A stretch of DNA of 64,000 bases from Candidatus Rhabdochlamydia oedothoracis (GCF_019453995.1 NZ_CP075587.1:248001-312000); one strand, 5' to 3'. Positions 45,627-55,496 are shown, counted from the stretch's first letter. Notes: generated from the letters alone by a model not told the origin. Translations and numbers: made by a program.

Positions 45627-46553
45627 TTATTCAGGCTCTGCACATCTTTCATAACGTTCACTCAATAAAATGACAGGAATATCGGGCTGAAAATAGGTAG
45701 ACCATAAGCTGAGATTTGAACTTGTACGAATGAGCAGATCACATTTTGAAAGTAGTAGGGAATCAACCAGAGCTTGTTTTCCCAATTTATAAGGAGGATG
45801 CCCAGAAAAGTGAACGCCTTCCGATCCAGTAGACCGATACACATTCCTTGCAATCACTTGAGAAGGAAACTCTCTTTCCATTGCTTCCACAAACTGTTTT
45901 TCATCACTTGCAACAAAAATTTGATAGGGTCTTTGAGAAGGAATTTGATCCTTTACCGCAGCAATCACAACACTATAGTCAATACGTGGCGCCTCAGAAT
46001 GTTTATCAGTTCCTCGATAATGCACACCAATTGTATAGATTCCATGAAAATACGTTTCAACAAATTCGCAAACTTTTTTTTGAATATGGGGTTGAAGGTG
46101 AATATATTTTTTGACTAATGCTAGAGCTTCTTTGCGAGGTAAAGCACTTTTTGCACGAAATGCATCGCATCCCTCTTCCCAAGAGATGTGAAAGGGAGAA
46201 GCAGATTGCACACCAATAGAAATCGGTTCAAAAAAGTAGGCCCACCAATTCAGACCACGAGTCGGTTCGTAATAAAGACCATGTGGGCCAAAATCTACGA
46301 CTAAACCTTGGTAATCAGGTAAATCACCCCTTTCGTAGAGATGGATCTGTCCTATAATTAAATTCGCAGCAGCAAACATCCCAATTGTTGGAAAATGCTC
46401 TGTATCAATTACACAAGACTTTGCTTGGATCTCTGAGATGTTGCAAAGGAAAAAGCATCTGCAAAAGAAAGACCAAAGATAAAGAGGAAAACGTACTTGA
46501 AAGGGAATGATCGCTTTACTTTTCTCTACCAAGCGTTTAAAAAAGAAAAACAT
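45627..46553 (-). CDS. Fucosyltransferase-like protein (GT23/NodZ-POFUT type)
   Basis: The 308-residue protein shows the GDP-fucose-binding signature TIGVHYRGTDKHSEAPRIDY (compare HxRRTDK). It also has QIFVASDEKQFVEAM and a C-terminal LLSKCDLLIRTSSNLSLWS. A hydrophobic stretch near residues 25-37 could be a membrane or signal anchor. It lies two genes from a GDP-fucose-synthase-like epimerase, which supports fucose as donor. Its ATG directly follows a Tnp4-type IS end (AAGAGGTCTA-ATG), so the native 5' region is gone. The acceptor is unknown. Confidence 0.68.
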   Translation of the reverse strand: MFFFFKRLVEKSKAIIPFQVRFPLYLWSFFCRCFFLCNISEIQAKSCVIDTEHFPTIGMFAAANLIIGQIHLYERGDLPDYQGLVVDFGPHGLYYEPTRGLNWWAYFFEPISIGVQSASPFHISWEEGCDAFRAKSALPRKEALALVKKYIHLQPHIQKKVCEFVETYFHGIYTIGVHYRGTDKHSEAPRIDYSVVIAAVKDQIPSQRPYQIFVASDEKQFVEAMEREFPSQVIARNVYRSTGSEGVHFSGHPPYKLGKQALVDSLLLSKCDLLIRTSSNLSLWSTYFQPDIPVILLSERYERCAEPE

Positions 46554-46650
46554 TAGACCTCTTGCATAACCTGAATTTTAAAGATTCGAATTATAGATTC
46601 CTACTATAAGATATAAGTCTTAGAGCCTGTTTAAAATCTTCTCATTAAGG

Positions 46651-47790
46651 GGCCCTTTCAACCTTGAAGTGCACAAAAAAGAACATATAAATACTTGAAA
46701 AAACATCTATTGTGCACCCGAGCATAGCATGTTTGTAGATAATCTCGTAAACACTTCTAGTGGAGTTTCGAAGTTGAGAGCCTTTCTAGGTCTGTTATTT
46801 AGTAAAGTTTCCACCCTTTCTATATCCTTGGAAGTCGTATCTAAAAAGCTTTGTGTTTTAGGAAAATATTGCCTAACTAGTCCGTTTGTATGCTCATTTA
46901 AGCCTCTTTCCCAAGAATGGTAGGGCGTTGCAAAGTAGAAGTCTGTCTCTAGCTCGAAACTAACCATTTGGTGATAGGCAAATTCTTTTCCGTTGTCTGC
47001 TGTTAATGTGTGTACAAAATCTTTGATAGGTTTAAGTTGTTCAATTAACGCTTGACTTACTTCCTCTGCAGTTTTATGAGAAACTTTGGCGAGCTTAGTT
47101 AGCTTGGAAGTTCTTTCTACCATTGATACAATTACGCCTTTATGTCCTGCCCCTATGACTGTATCTAGTTCCCAGTCTCCTAAACGAGTCTTTTTTTCTA
47201 CAATACAAGGCCGTTGCTTAATATCTATACGACCAGGCATGTTCCCTCTTCCAGAAGCTCCCTTTCTCTGCTTGTTATATTTTTTCCCTCGATGACGGAG
47301 CTCTCTATAAAGCTGTCCTCCCTGTCGTTTATCTTTCCAGATATGATTATAGATGGTCTCATGACTAACATGTTCTTTACCATGTCTTTTAAGCCATCCG
47401 GATATTTGTATAGGGCTCCATTGCAACTTGATTTTTTCTTCAATACGGGTAACTATTTGAGGAGTCATTTTTTTATTGGGCTGAGAATTTTTTCTAAGAA
47501 ATGCTTTTTCTTGAGCTTGCTGATGACGGTATCCTCGTTGCCCTTTATTTCTCTTAAGTTCCCTACTAATAGTGCTATGATGAACTTTTAGAATGTTTGC
47601 TATTGAGCTAGATGTATCTCCTCTAGCTTTTAAAATATAAATCTGACATCTTTGGTCATAGGTTAGGTGATGGTAGCCTTTAGGCAAGGTCTCTCCTTGT
47701 GTTTGATTGTTAAAAATCACAATAGAGATTCTTTCATCGCCTGCCTATTCTTTTTTTAATTCTTCTGTGCACTTCAAACTTGAAAAGACT
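46651..47790 (-). mobile_element. IS30 family element, copy C
   Basis: The same 1140-bp length and encoded protein as copies A and B, in inverted orientation. Confidence 0.85.
46707..47687 (-). CDS. IS30 family transposase, copy C
   Basis: The protein is identical to copies A and B, with the TTG start at 47687 preceded by AAGGAGAG. It is intact. Confidence 0.88.
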   Translation of the reverse strand: MPKGYHHLTYDQRCQIYILKARGDTSSSIANILKVHHSTISRELKRNKGQRGYRHQQAQEKAFLRKNSQPNKKMTPQIVTRIEEKIKLQWSPIQISGWLKRHGKEHVSHETIYNHIWKDKRQGGQLYRELRHRGKKYNKQRKGASGRGNMPGRIDIKQRPCIVEKKTRLGDWELDTVIGAGHKGVIVSMVERTSKLTKLAKVSHKTAEEVSQALIEQLKPIKDFVHTLTADNGKEFAYHQMVSFELETDFYFATPYHSWERGLNEHTNGLVRQYFPKTQSFLDTTSKDIERVETLLNNRPRKALNFETPLEVFTRLSTNMLCSGAQ

Positions 47791-47914
47791 TGAATTTTTG
47801 TTTTAGATTCTTTAAATAATCGAAAGTCATGACGCTTACCATTAGTAAATGCAGTGCAAAATAACCTTCTGACTCTTTTTGTCTACTATCACTTGACTTT
47901 TTAACGTATGCCTT

Positions 47915-48073
47915 TCAATTATAGATAATCTTATGGGATCTTCCTCCAAACCTTTTTTTAAAAGATTCTGCTTCTTTTAAGATATCTACCATCTTTTCAA
48001 ATGTGGCTCTTTTTACTCCTGTTAATCGACGAAACTCTTCGTTCTTAAAATCCTTTAAACAATCGTATTTCAT
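47915..48073 (-). pseudogene. Tnp4-type transposase N-terminal relic
   Basis: From ATG at 48073 the minus strand encodes MKYDCLKDFKNEEFRRLTGV and KRATFEKMVDILKEAESFKK, the HTH_Tnp_4 opening. A stop follows after about 52 codons. The sequence from there to 47791 is decayed. Confidence 0.65.
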
Positions 48074-48113
48074 GACAAATACTTTTTAAAAGTTTAATCA
48101 TTTTATAGATTAT

Positions 48114-49400
48114 CTACAAGTTATGCAAGAGATCTATTAATTCGACCAGAGGAGGAGCTATTTCATTTTTGCTATTTTCAATAGCGGTTTTCCCAGATAT
48201 TTGAAATAGTTGTTTATAAAGATTTATACTTGTATTTATGTTATATTTTTTGTGATATTCCATCAAATAGGGTGAATAATCAGTTTTTTTATAACGCATA
48301 ATTGTATGAGCAAGTTCTATAGGATTACCTATTGTAAACATTTGTAAGCAATTAGGAGCATATTTTGCTAATTCAAAAAAAGCTAAGTTTTGAGAAAAAA
48401 TTGTATTGGAATTAGTTTCTAGAGATAGTGAAGCAATAGCTGAGCCCCCTTGATTCACTTCTAAATAGGGGAGTACATTAAAGTCACAGGCTAATAATGC
48501 TTTTAAAAAAGATTCGTCATTTAACATTCCGCAAAATTTTACTCTATCCTGAAAATCGTAATGCCTGATTAGGCTTATCAAGGAATGTACATATTCATTG
48601 ATAGACTCACTATTTTTTATTGTATGGGGGTGCTGTCCTCCAAAAATAAGCACTTCATAATTAGAAGGTAAATAAGATAGAGCTTTTATAACTGTTTTAT
48701 GTCCTTTGTATTTATTGAGAAACCCAAAGATACCTATATAGATCTTATCCTCATCAAGATTATGGGCTTGGCAAAAGCTCTTCTTTGTTACTGTTTTAGC
48801 TAAAGATTCAATATATTCTTGTGTATAAAAACATAAGGGATGATCAAAAATAGCATGATAATTATACTTAATAGCAATTAAGTTTCTATCTCTTTGAGTG
48901 TGAACAATAATGGGAATATTATTTTCTTTACATAGCTTAATGATCCGGTGATAAAGCGATGCATGATAGTTATTGGCTAGAACTTTTAAGTAATTAGAAA
49001 ATAGTAATTTAATATTTCCTGAAAGAATGCATTTTCCTATAAAGGCAAGATTAGGTAATGTTTGGATTGCATCATAACGGTGCATGGTTATAACGATTCT
49101 TTTACAAGCTTTAGTAATTGCAATAAATCGCTTCCAGATCAATGCAGTACTGGAACCAAACAACCCCGCTTCAAATTGAATATTTACGTAGTCATAATTT
49201 TTGAGCTTTTCACACAGGATTTTTATATAAGCACTTGCGCCTTTAGGGTCTGCCTTTCTAAGAAGGTCTACGTTTAAAGAAATTACTGAAACATTAAAAT
49301 GGTCGGAAAATGCTGCCACTAAAGCTTTTGTATAACTAGCATTTCCACATGTTTCATTATAGCTACTTATAATGCAAAGTTTTGATTTAGTATCTTCCAT
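48114..49400 (-). CDS. GT4-type glycosyltransferase, C-terminus altered by IS end
   Basis: The 429-residue protein is cytoplasmic with two Rossmann domains. The N-terminal CIISSYNETCGNASYTKALV and C-terminal IYIGIFGFLNKYKGHKTVIK and VLPYLEVNQGGSAIASLSLE fit GT4 enzymes, the last being the E-rich donor-binding loop. The ATG at 49400 is preferred over one at 49430 because AGAGG lies 8 nt before it and it clears the upstream stop. The final residues LIDLLHNL are encoded by the Tnp4-type IS terminus, so the native C-terminus was replaced. Confidence 0.75.
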   Translation of the reverse strand: MEDTKSKLCIISSYNETCGNASYTKALVAAFSDHFNVSVISLNVDLLRKADPKGASAYIKILCEKLKNYDYVNIQFEAGLFGSSTALIWKRFIAITKACKRIVITMHRYDAIQTLPNLAFIGKCILSGNIKLLFSNYLKVLANNYHASLYHRIIKLCKENNIPIIVHTQRDRNLIAIKYNYHAIFDHPLCFYTQEYIESLAKTVTKKSFCQAHNLDEDKIYIGIFGFLNKYKGHKTVIKALSYLPSNYEVLIFGGQHPHTIKNSESINEYVHSLISLIRHYDFQDRVKFCGMLNDESFLKALLACDFNVLPYLEVNQGGSAIASLSLETNSNTIFSQNLAFFELAKYAPNCLQMFTIGNPIELAHTIMRYKKTDYSPYLMEYHKKYNINTSINLYKQLFQISGKTAIENSKNEIAPPLVELIDLLHNL

Positions 49401-49401
49401 T

Positions 49402-50340
49402 TTAATAGCCTCTAATTGCATTTTTTTCATGCATTGATGTAAACCAGTCCAGGGTTTCTAATAGACCCTTTTCCATAGAATAAATAGGCTCATAGCCTAG
49501 AGTTTTTAAATAAGTTAGATCTATTTCGTAAAACTTTCTTCCATTAGGCATCGCAGCATCCCATATAACCTTATCTTGCATTTCAAAGTGGTTTGCTAAT
49601 AAATCTACTACTTCTTTTATGGAAGCGCTTCTTCCAGAGGCTACGTTAATAGGCCCTGTATACCTATTCATGATTAAAATTAAAGCCCGTGCCATGTCTT
49701 TAGAATATAAGAAATCTCTCTCTGCTGAACCATCTCCCCAAATGGTTACTTGCTCATGGCTTTTTTTAGCTTCGTAAAACTTTCGTACTAATGAAGGAAC
49801 TACATGGCCAAATTTGCTATCAAATTTATCATTTGGTCCAAAAAGATTTGTAGAGATAACATATGCAAAATCAAGCCCATAATTTTCTTGATAAGCTAAC
49901 AAGTGCGCAAGCATTGTGCGTTTTGCATGACCATAGCTATTCTCGGATTGGTGAGGAGGTCCGTTCCAAATGTTGTTTTCTTTCAATGGAATCTCTGTTG
50001 GCTCTGGATAGGCAGCAATTGTTCCCATTGCAACAATTTTTCTCACACCAGAAAGTCTACTAGCTTCAATTACATGAGTGTTGAGCAAAACATTATCAAG
50101 AAAAATAGAGCCTTTTTTTTTCGCGTTCCCTCCAATACCGTAGACAGCCGCTGCTGTGTGAAAAACCACTTCAGGCTTAGTATTTTGGAAAAACAATTTT
50201 ACTTCTTGGTAGTTTGTGAGATCGCATTGCTCTCTTGTTAAAGAGATAAGATTTGTATAACCCTGCTGATATAATTCTTCTATTAATGAGGTTCCTACAA
50301 GACCTTGCGCACCTGTTATTAATATTCTGCTATTTAACAT
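49402..50340 (-). CDS. NAD-dependent epimerase, GDP-L-fucose synthase-like
   Basis: The 312-residue short-chain dehydrogenase has the nucleotide-binding ILITGAQGLVGTSLIEELY. It also has the fucose-synthase-type GIGGNAKKKGSIFLDNVLLN, the YxxxK active site in ENSYGHAKRTMLA, and the substrate region STNLFGPNDKFD. GDP-fucose synthase makes GDP-L-fucose from GDP-4-keto-6-deoxymannose. A fucosyltransferase-like gene lies downstream. No GDP-mannose 4,6-dehydratase is in the window. Fucose is the best guess; other NDP-sugars are possible. Confidence 0.75.
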   Translation of the reverse strand: MLNSRILITGAQGLVGTSLIEELYQQGYTNLISLTREQCDLTNYQEVKLFFQNTKPEVVFHTAAAVYGIGGNAKKKGSIFLDNVLLNTHVIEASRLSGVRKIVAMGTIAAYPEPTEIPLKENNIWNGPPHQSENSYGHAKRTMLAHLLAYQENYGLDFAYVISTNLFGPNDKFDSKFGHVVPSLVRKFYEAKKSHEQVTIWGDGSAERDFLYSKDMARALILIMNRYTGPINVASGRSASIKEVVDLLANHFEMQDKVIWDAAMPNGRKFYEIDLTYLKTLGYEPIYSMEKGLLETLDWFTSMHEKNAIRGY

Positions 50341-51052
50341 GATTTACCTCTTCAAATGATATAATAGATCCTTTTTCGAGTCGGATGACCTTATTGCAAA
50401 ATTCTTTAATCATTTGATGATCATGTGTAGAAAGCACTACGATATCTGTTTGGTGGATTAGGCTTGTAATGCGAGCTTTAGCTTTTTCTATGAATCGGGA
50501 ATCTCCAACACTCACTACTTCGTCTATTAATAGAATGTCAGAACGAATGCTTGTGATAATACCAAAAGCTAAACGCACTAGCATTCCAGAAGAGTAGCTT
50601 TTAAGAGGTATATTTAAAAATTCTCCCAACTCTGAAAATTCTTCAATACTTGGTATGATATGTTCTATTTCTTGTTTAGAAAGACCTAGGAGAAGTCCGC
50701 GGATTATAATATTTTCATAGCCAGTAAGTCCTTGATCTATTCCTGTCATGATGTCAAAAAGACAGTTAGCCCTGCCCAAAATCCTTAGATGACCTTCTGT
50801 AGGTTCATAAATTTGTGCTAAAACTTTTAAGAGGGTTGTTTTCCCTGCTCCATTATGTCCGACTAAACCCAGACGATCTCCTGCTTTTAACTTTAAATCT
50901 ATATTCTTTAATGCTTCGATTTTTACAATCCTTTCATTTTTATTAAGCCGTCCTCCTGTTGCTAAATTAATTATACTATTTTTTAAAGAACGAGAATTTG
51001 TTCCATAAACAGGATAGGTCAATGCTACTTTTTCTAATTCGATAGTAGTCAT
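50330..51052 (-). CDS. Polysaccharide ABC exporter ATP-binding protein (Wzt-like)
   Basis: The 240-residue ATPase has Walker A LVGHNGAGKTTLL, Q-loop region, signature YSSGMLVRLAFG, Walker B DILLIDEVVSVGD and the switch His in STHDHQM. The form matches O-antigen and teichoic-acid exporters (Wzt, TagH), without the extra C-terminal carbohydrate-binding domain. It overlaps the next gene by 11 bp and follows the permease after 2 bp. Confidence 0.88.
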   Translation of the reverse strand: MTTIELEKVALTYPVYGTNSRSLKNSIINLATGGRLNKNERIVKIEALKNIDLKLKAGDRLGLVGHNGAGKTTLLKVLAQIYEPTEGHLRILGRANCLFDIMTGIDQGLTGYENIIIRGLLLGLSKQEIEHIIPSIEEFSELGEFLNIPLKSYSSGMLVRLAFGIITSIRSDILLIDEVVSVGDSRFIEKAKARITSLIHQTDIVVLSTHDHQMIKEFCNKVIRLEKGSIISFEEVNHVK

Positions 51053-51054
51053 AT

Positions 51055-51846
51055 TTAATCAACCCAAAATGATATACGAGATTTTACGCGTCCAAAAAGG
51101 TTTAGGCTAAATAATATACCAATGAGAGCTATGCTCACATTGATTAGCCAAACATGAACAGTGGAATTTATGCCTAAAAGAGGTTGGCGTATAAGCTCAA
51201 TGAAATAAACAAACGGATTAAACTTTACTATGGAAGAATCTTGCCCTAGTAATTTAGGCATCCATGTAATAGGAGTAATAAAAAAAAGAATCTGTATACA
51301 ACTATTAATGATTTGCGTCATATCTCGATAACGCGTACTGATTAAAGCTACGAGCAAGCATATCCAATACAGATTGATAGTTAGTAGGAGCATCCCAGGA
51401 ATCACCCATAAAATATTCCATCCAGGGTTGATTTTAAAAAACCACATAACCAGACAATAAACGATTAAATTATGAGCTAAAATAATCAGATTTCTGCTTA
51501 AAAATTTCAAAACATATAAACTATATGGCAATTGCATTTGTTTAATGTATCCGCTATTGGATCTAAACAGGTCTGTTGATTCATTAATACTACTAGAAAT
51601 AAAAGACCACAGTAAAAAACCTGTCGTGAAGAAAGGAATATAATCGGCTAAGCTTTGATTCAGCAATTGACTAAAAATTTTTCCCATAGCAACGATGAAG
51701 ATTAACATGCTGATGCTAATCCACCAGGGCCCGAGAACAGAGCGTCGATAGCGCTGTTTGACTTCTAATAATCCCAAGTGAAGCCAGATGCTATATTGAA
51801 GACTAGCTTTTTTCAAGTCCAACATGGCTATATCTAAATACTTCAT
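51055..51846 (-). CDS. Polysaccharide ABC exporter permease (Wzm-like)
   Basis: The 263-residue ABC-2 membrane protein has six hydrophobic segments and the family sequence KQRYRRSVLGPWWISISMLI near residue 32. A GTG at 51852 also opens the frame, but the ATG at 51846 has AAGAG at a better distance. With Wzt it exports a lipid-linked glycan across the inner membrane. It heads a minus-strand operon of exporter, epimerase and glycosyltransferase genes. Confidence 0.85.
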   Translation of the reverse strand: MKYLDIAMLDLKKASLQYSIWLHLGLLEVKQRYRRSVLGPWWISISMLIFIVAMGKIFSQLLNQSLADYIPFFTTGFLLWSFISSSINESTDLFRSNSGYIKQMQLPYSLYVLKFLSRNLIILAHNLIVYCLVMWFFKINPGWNILWVIPGMLLLTINLYWICLLVALISTRYRDMTQIINSCIQILFFITPITWMPKLLGQDSSIVKFNPFVYFIELIRQPLLGINSTVHVWLINVSIALIGILFSLNLFGRVKSRISFWVD

Positions 51847-51990
51847 TTGCACCGCTCTTAAAACTTACAAATGTTTTTAAAAAAAAATTTACCAATTAGG
51901 TTGAATAATGGCGTTATAAGCTCTTTTATCTATATAAATTAAGTTATAATTTAGTAAAAGTCAATAGAGAAAGAGAAAATGTGTAGAATA

Positions 51991-52128
51991 TAGTGGTTCC
52001 GATTCAATCGCATAGAAAAATATAGGATTAACGACAAGTTTCAAGTCGTTGACTTGAATCTCATTAAGCTAGCCGTTTGAATTGGCACGACTATATACGA
52101 TTGAATCGGAACCACTATATATTTATTG
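51991..52128. repeat. MITE-1 copy b plus extra left-end fragment
   Basis: 51991-52094 is the compact IS630-A derivative. It is followed directly by an inverted left end (CGATTGAATCGGAACCACTA, to about 52126). The 51853-52163 gap otherwise holds only the leader of the exporter operon and the tail region of pbp2. Confidence 0.75.
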
Positions 52129-52163
52129 CTAGTCTGTGGATCAACAGGAGTCATGACGATTAG

Positions 52164-55100
52164 TTACTTGAGAAGCGGTTCTTTTTGTATAAAATTTTGT
52201 GCACAACCATGGTTTTTTTGAATATCCCGCCATTTTTTAATCATTTCTGCAGCAATGGGAGCAGCTTCTTTACCACCGGATTTGCTAAATGGTAAGTACA
52301 CTATAACGACAAGTTCTGCTCTATCTCTCATCTTTTGATGTTTTGGAAGAAAAGAGATACCTGCGAACCAACTATGGTCTACTTTAAAAGCAGAGGTTTC
52401 TGCATCAATGGTAGATTTATAAAGAATCTCTGCTGTGCCTGTTTTCCCAATAAGTTGCCCTCCTTGCAGCTCTAAGTAGGTTTTTTTCCATTCAGGATGG
52501 CGATTAAGGCAGCGAATGATAGAGGGCCTAGCGCTGCCTTTTTCTCCATTAACCACTTTATACATTCCTTCAAGAAGCATGTTCCGTACTGGGTCTGGTA
52601 AAGGGATTTGTTGTTTGGCACATGTACTATTCATCCAAATATGCGGCTTTTGTTCTTCTTTTAAACAAGAGGTGAATAAAGGAAAATGAATACCAATCAG
52701 TTTTAAATGTTCTTGTAAGGGAAATTGTTGGATAGAAAAAGGATCGCTATATTCACGTAAACGTTCTTGTCCCGCTATTAATTGCACGATTTTTGGTTTA
52801 ATAACATAGCCTTTATTGGCGATTGTAGAAAGCATAACGGCTGTTTGCAGAGGAGTTACTGTTAAAGAGTGTTGCCCAATTGCAAAGGCATACAATCCTG
52901 TGCGATTGAATGAAAGATCATTGGGTAGCTGCCCAGCAAATTCTCCTGTTAGCTCAATCCCTGTCTTCTCTCCAAATAGAAAATTTTTTGAGGTCTGAAT
53001 CAGAGTTTCTGGGTCTTGAATATGTTCGCTTGCTAGTAGAGAAAAATAAATGTTACTTGAGCTTTCAATCGCTCTTAATAAATCTGTTTTTCCTATATTG
53101 GGGTTACTACTGCGTGCAAGCCTACCTTGTTTATATAGGCGATTAATAGGCAAACCTTCTTGTGTGTAACCTAAGATTTGTTCATTACTATTGGGATTGG
53201 CGTGCCACTGAATTTGATCGGTTAAAGTAAGCGGATTTAGATCCTTGTCTTGTTCTAAACGCTCCATTAAAGTTTGATAGGCAACGAGTAGTTTGAACAC
53301 CGAGCCAAGTGGAGTTGCTTGACGGTATGCATAAGATTTCCCATACCCATATCCATTAGCAGGATAAAAAGCTGCGGCTAAGTGTTTTTCTAGCTGTTGT
53401 TTATTACTTGTCCTAAGGCCTCTATAGCGCCCTAGTAGAGGGCGATTGAGCTCATTAAAACTACGCATTGTTTTTAAAAATTCAGATTGCAGAGTAAGCG
53501 GTAAAGAAGAAAGGGTTTTTTTGAACTCCTCTCTACATTTCTGAATAAGGAGGTTCTTTTCTCCCTCTTTGGTTGCGCGCTCTAAGTAGGGAATTAAATG
53601 AGCTTCTGTTGTTTCTATAGATTCAAGAAGAATACTTTGGAAAATGAAAAAACGGTTTTTTTTCCAAAAGGTAGTAAAGAGATTTTTTTCTGCTAGGTCT
53701 AAGTATTCGGTATAAGGTTTTGCCCACTTTTTTTGACTCCTTTCCTCTTGTCTTTTTTGTTTCAGAAAACTAGCAAAGTGTTGTTCACGCCAAACAGAAA
53801 AATCTAATTCGTGAAACCATTGTTTAGCTTGCGGTAACAAAAAACGTTGAATTTGAGAAGAGAGCTGGTTCAGCGTGTAATAATCGGATACTTTCAGATG
53901 GCCAATTGCTTGTAATAATTCAGGAGAAAAAGCTTCTTCATTGACCAATAGGCGACATAAATCTAAAAGGAGAAGTTTATCATCATTATGTTTTATCTCT
54001 ACTAAAAAAGAGTCTAATGTTGTTTTTAGTTGTTGTAGAAGAAGGGTTTTTTGGATTTTTATTTTCGCATCAAGTGGAAACCTAGAAGCTCTATGAGGAA
54101 TTGTGTTATATAATGTTGCAAGTAGATGGGGATAACTTGTTTGTTGCGATAATTCTAGTAGCTGTTTAGTTGTTTTTTGAAGGGTACATGCTGCATGTAA
54201 ACTATCAACTTGATTAAAACAATTTTTAATTTCGCTTTTGGAATCTAGAATTGCATTTAAATAGTGATCAAGGCACAGGTGTAACTTCTCTTGATAAAAC
54301 CGACTGGTGAGAGGGTCTATTCTTTCTCTTTCAAGATCTTGACAACCGTCCCATATATCGGCGATTAAACTTTCATTTTCCAACCATTTTAAAACAGCAG
54401 ATGATCCGCTAACAAAGTCATTGGGATCAAACCTAGGATAAGAAGCAAAAGCCAAAAGCTCTCCTGTGTTTGGTTCGATAGCTACGATTGCTCCCCCTTT
54501 AATCCACGGTTGTTGCAGTGTGATTTCCTCTACTGAATCGCGCTCTTTTTCATAAATTGTTAATAAGCTTTCTGCAAATTGTTGTAGTTCTTGAGAAATT
54601 GTTAGTATAATTCTTTGTCCTGGGGTAGCTTCTCTACCATTAGGAAGAGAGCGTAATAGATTTCCTTTAGTGTCAACTTCATAGGTTTTTTCTCCAATAT
54701 AACCCCTTAGTTCGGCGTCATACACAGCTTCTATTCCTGTTTTCCCTATCAAATCGTTAATCGTATACGCTTTTTCTTGAAGGATTTGCAATCGTTCTCG
54801 AACCTGCAAAGGATTAGTAAATCCTTTAGGAAGAATGCAAATTTCATCCGATTCTCTTAAAAAGAGATACTCTTTTAAATATTTTAATTCTTCCGCTATG
54901 TTATAATATTCTTTTTGGTTAATTGCGCTCATATAACCAATGACATCGCAGGCGGTTTTCCCGTGGGGGTAAAACCTTTTTGATCTTTTTTCTGCATAGA
55001 TCCCAGCCCAGTCTTTTTCTAAAAGTTTAAGTCGGTAGTACGCTTGCTCTGAAATGTTTTTTTTAATAACGAATGGCGTATGTGGAAAAAGAGAAGCTTT

Positions 55101-55496
55101 GCCATGGATAATATCTTCAATTTGCAAGGCATCCATTTGCAGCTCTTTTGCCAAAAGTAAAGAAAGTTCTTTAATAAATAACAGACGTTTATATACACGA
55201 ACTAGTTTACCTTCTTTGTTTTTCTCCCATTTAAGACGGGGAACTTGGCGAATATCGGCATAGCGAATAGAAGCGTCGTATTGGATTTTATTAGTTGCTA
55301 GGGGAATATTAAACCGATCTCGAATGGTAGCGCGTTCAACTCTTTCAATGACAAGTTTTTGTTTTGGTTTAAGCGCTTCTAGCTTTTTTTCCTCATGCTG
55401 AATAATAGCTAAGTACCAGACTCTAACGAAGATCAGAAATAAAGCTAAAATAATTATATTTAAAACGCGGTTTACTTTTTCCGGTATTGTATACAT
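52164..55496 (-). CDS. mrdA: Penicillin-binding protein 2, chlamydial long form
   Basis: The 1110-residue transpeptidase has one N-terminal membrane helix (about 10-30) and the PBP dimerisation domain (AEKRSKRFYPHGKTACDVIG). In the transpeptidase domain the catalytic serine is S732 in TPLGSVFKLL, the second motif is SSN in IESSSNIYFSLL, and K1018 lies in IGKTGTAE. Between IVAIEPNTGELLAFASYPRF (about 340-360) and the SxxK there is an extra ~340-residue helical, charged insertion absent from ordinary PBP2. Chlamydia PBP2 is similarly large. It cross-links peptidoglycan in elongation or division. Confidence 0.93.
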   Translation of the reverse strand: MYTIPEKVNRVLNIIILALFLIFVRVWYLAIIQHEEKKLEALKPKQKLVIERVERATIRDRFNIPLATNKIQYDASIRYADIRQVPRLKWEKNKEGKLVRVYKRLLFIKELSLLLAKELQMDALQIEDIIHGKASLFPHTPFVIKKNISEQAYYRLKLLEKDWAGIYAEKRSKRFYPHGKTACDVIGYMSAINQKEYYNIAEELKYLKEYLFLRESDEICILPKGFTNPLQVRERLQILQEKAYTINDLIGKTGIEAVYDAELRGYIGEKTYEVDTKGNLLRSLPNGREATPGQRIILTISQELQQFAESLLTIYEKERDSVEEITLQQPWIKGGAIVAIEPNTGELLAFASYPRFDPNDFVSGSSAVLKWLENESLIADIWDGCQDLERERIDPLTSRFYQEKLHLCLDHYLNAILDSKSEIKNCFNQVDSLHAACTLQKTTKQLLELSQQTSYPHLLATLYNTIPHRASRFPLDAKIKIQKTLLLQQLKTTLDSFLVEIKHNDDKLLLLDLCRLLVNEEAFSPELLQAIGHLKVSDYYTLNQLSSQIQRFLLPQAKQWFHELDFSVWREQHFASFLKQKRQEERSQKKWAKPYTEYLDLAEKNLFTTFWKKNRFFIFQSILLESIETTEAHLIPYLERATKEGEKNLLIQKCREEFKKTLSSLPLTLQSEFLKTMRSFNELNRPLLGRYRGLRTSNKQQLEKHLAAAFYPANGYGYGKSYAYRQATPLGSVFKLLVAYQTLMERLEQDKDLNPLTLTDQIQWHANPNSNEQILGYTQEGLPINRLYKQGRLARSSNPNIGKTDLLRAIESSSNIYFSLLASEHIQDPETLIQTSKNFLFGEKTGIELTGEFAGQLPNDLSFNRTGLYAFAIGQHSLTVTPLQTAVMLSTIANKGYVIKPKIVQLIAGQERLREYSDPFSIQQFPLQEHLKLIGIHFPLFTSCLKEEQKPHIWMNSTCAKQQIPLPDPVRNMLLEGMYKVVNGEKGSARPSIIRCLNRHPEWKKTYLELQGGQLIGKTGTAEILYKSTIDAETSAFKVDHSWFAGISFLPKHQKMRDRAELVVIVYLPFSKSGGKEAAPIAAEMIKKWRDIQKNHGCAQNFIQKEPLLK

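Larger units (their letters stand above)
46554..48134 (-). mobile_element. Tnp4-type IS relic interrupted by IS30
   Basis: The outer ends are TAGACCTCTTGCATAACC (46554) and, reversed, TAGATCTCTTGCATAACT (48134). Inside lie a 29-bp IS5 left end (46622-46650), IS30 copy C and the decayed N-terminus of a Tnp4 transposase. Confidence 0.75.
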
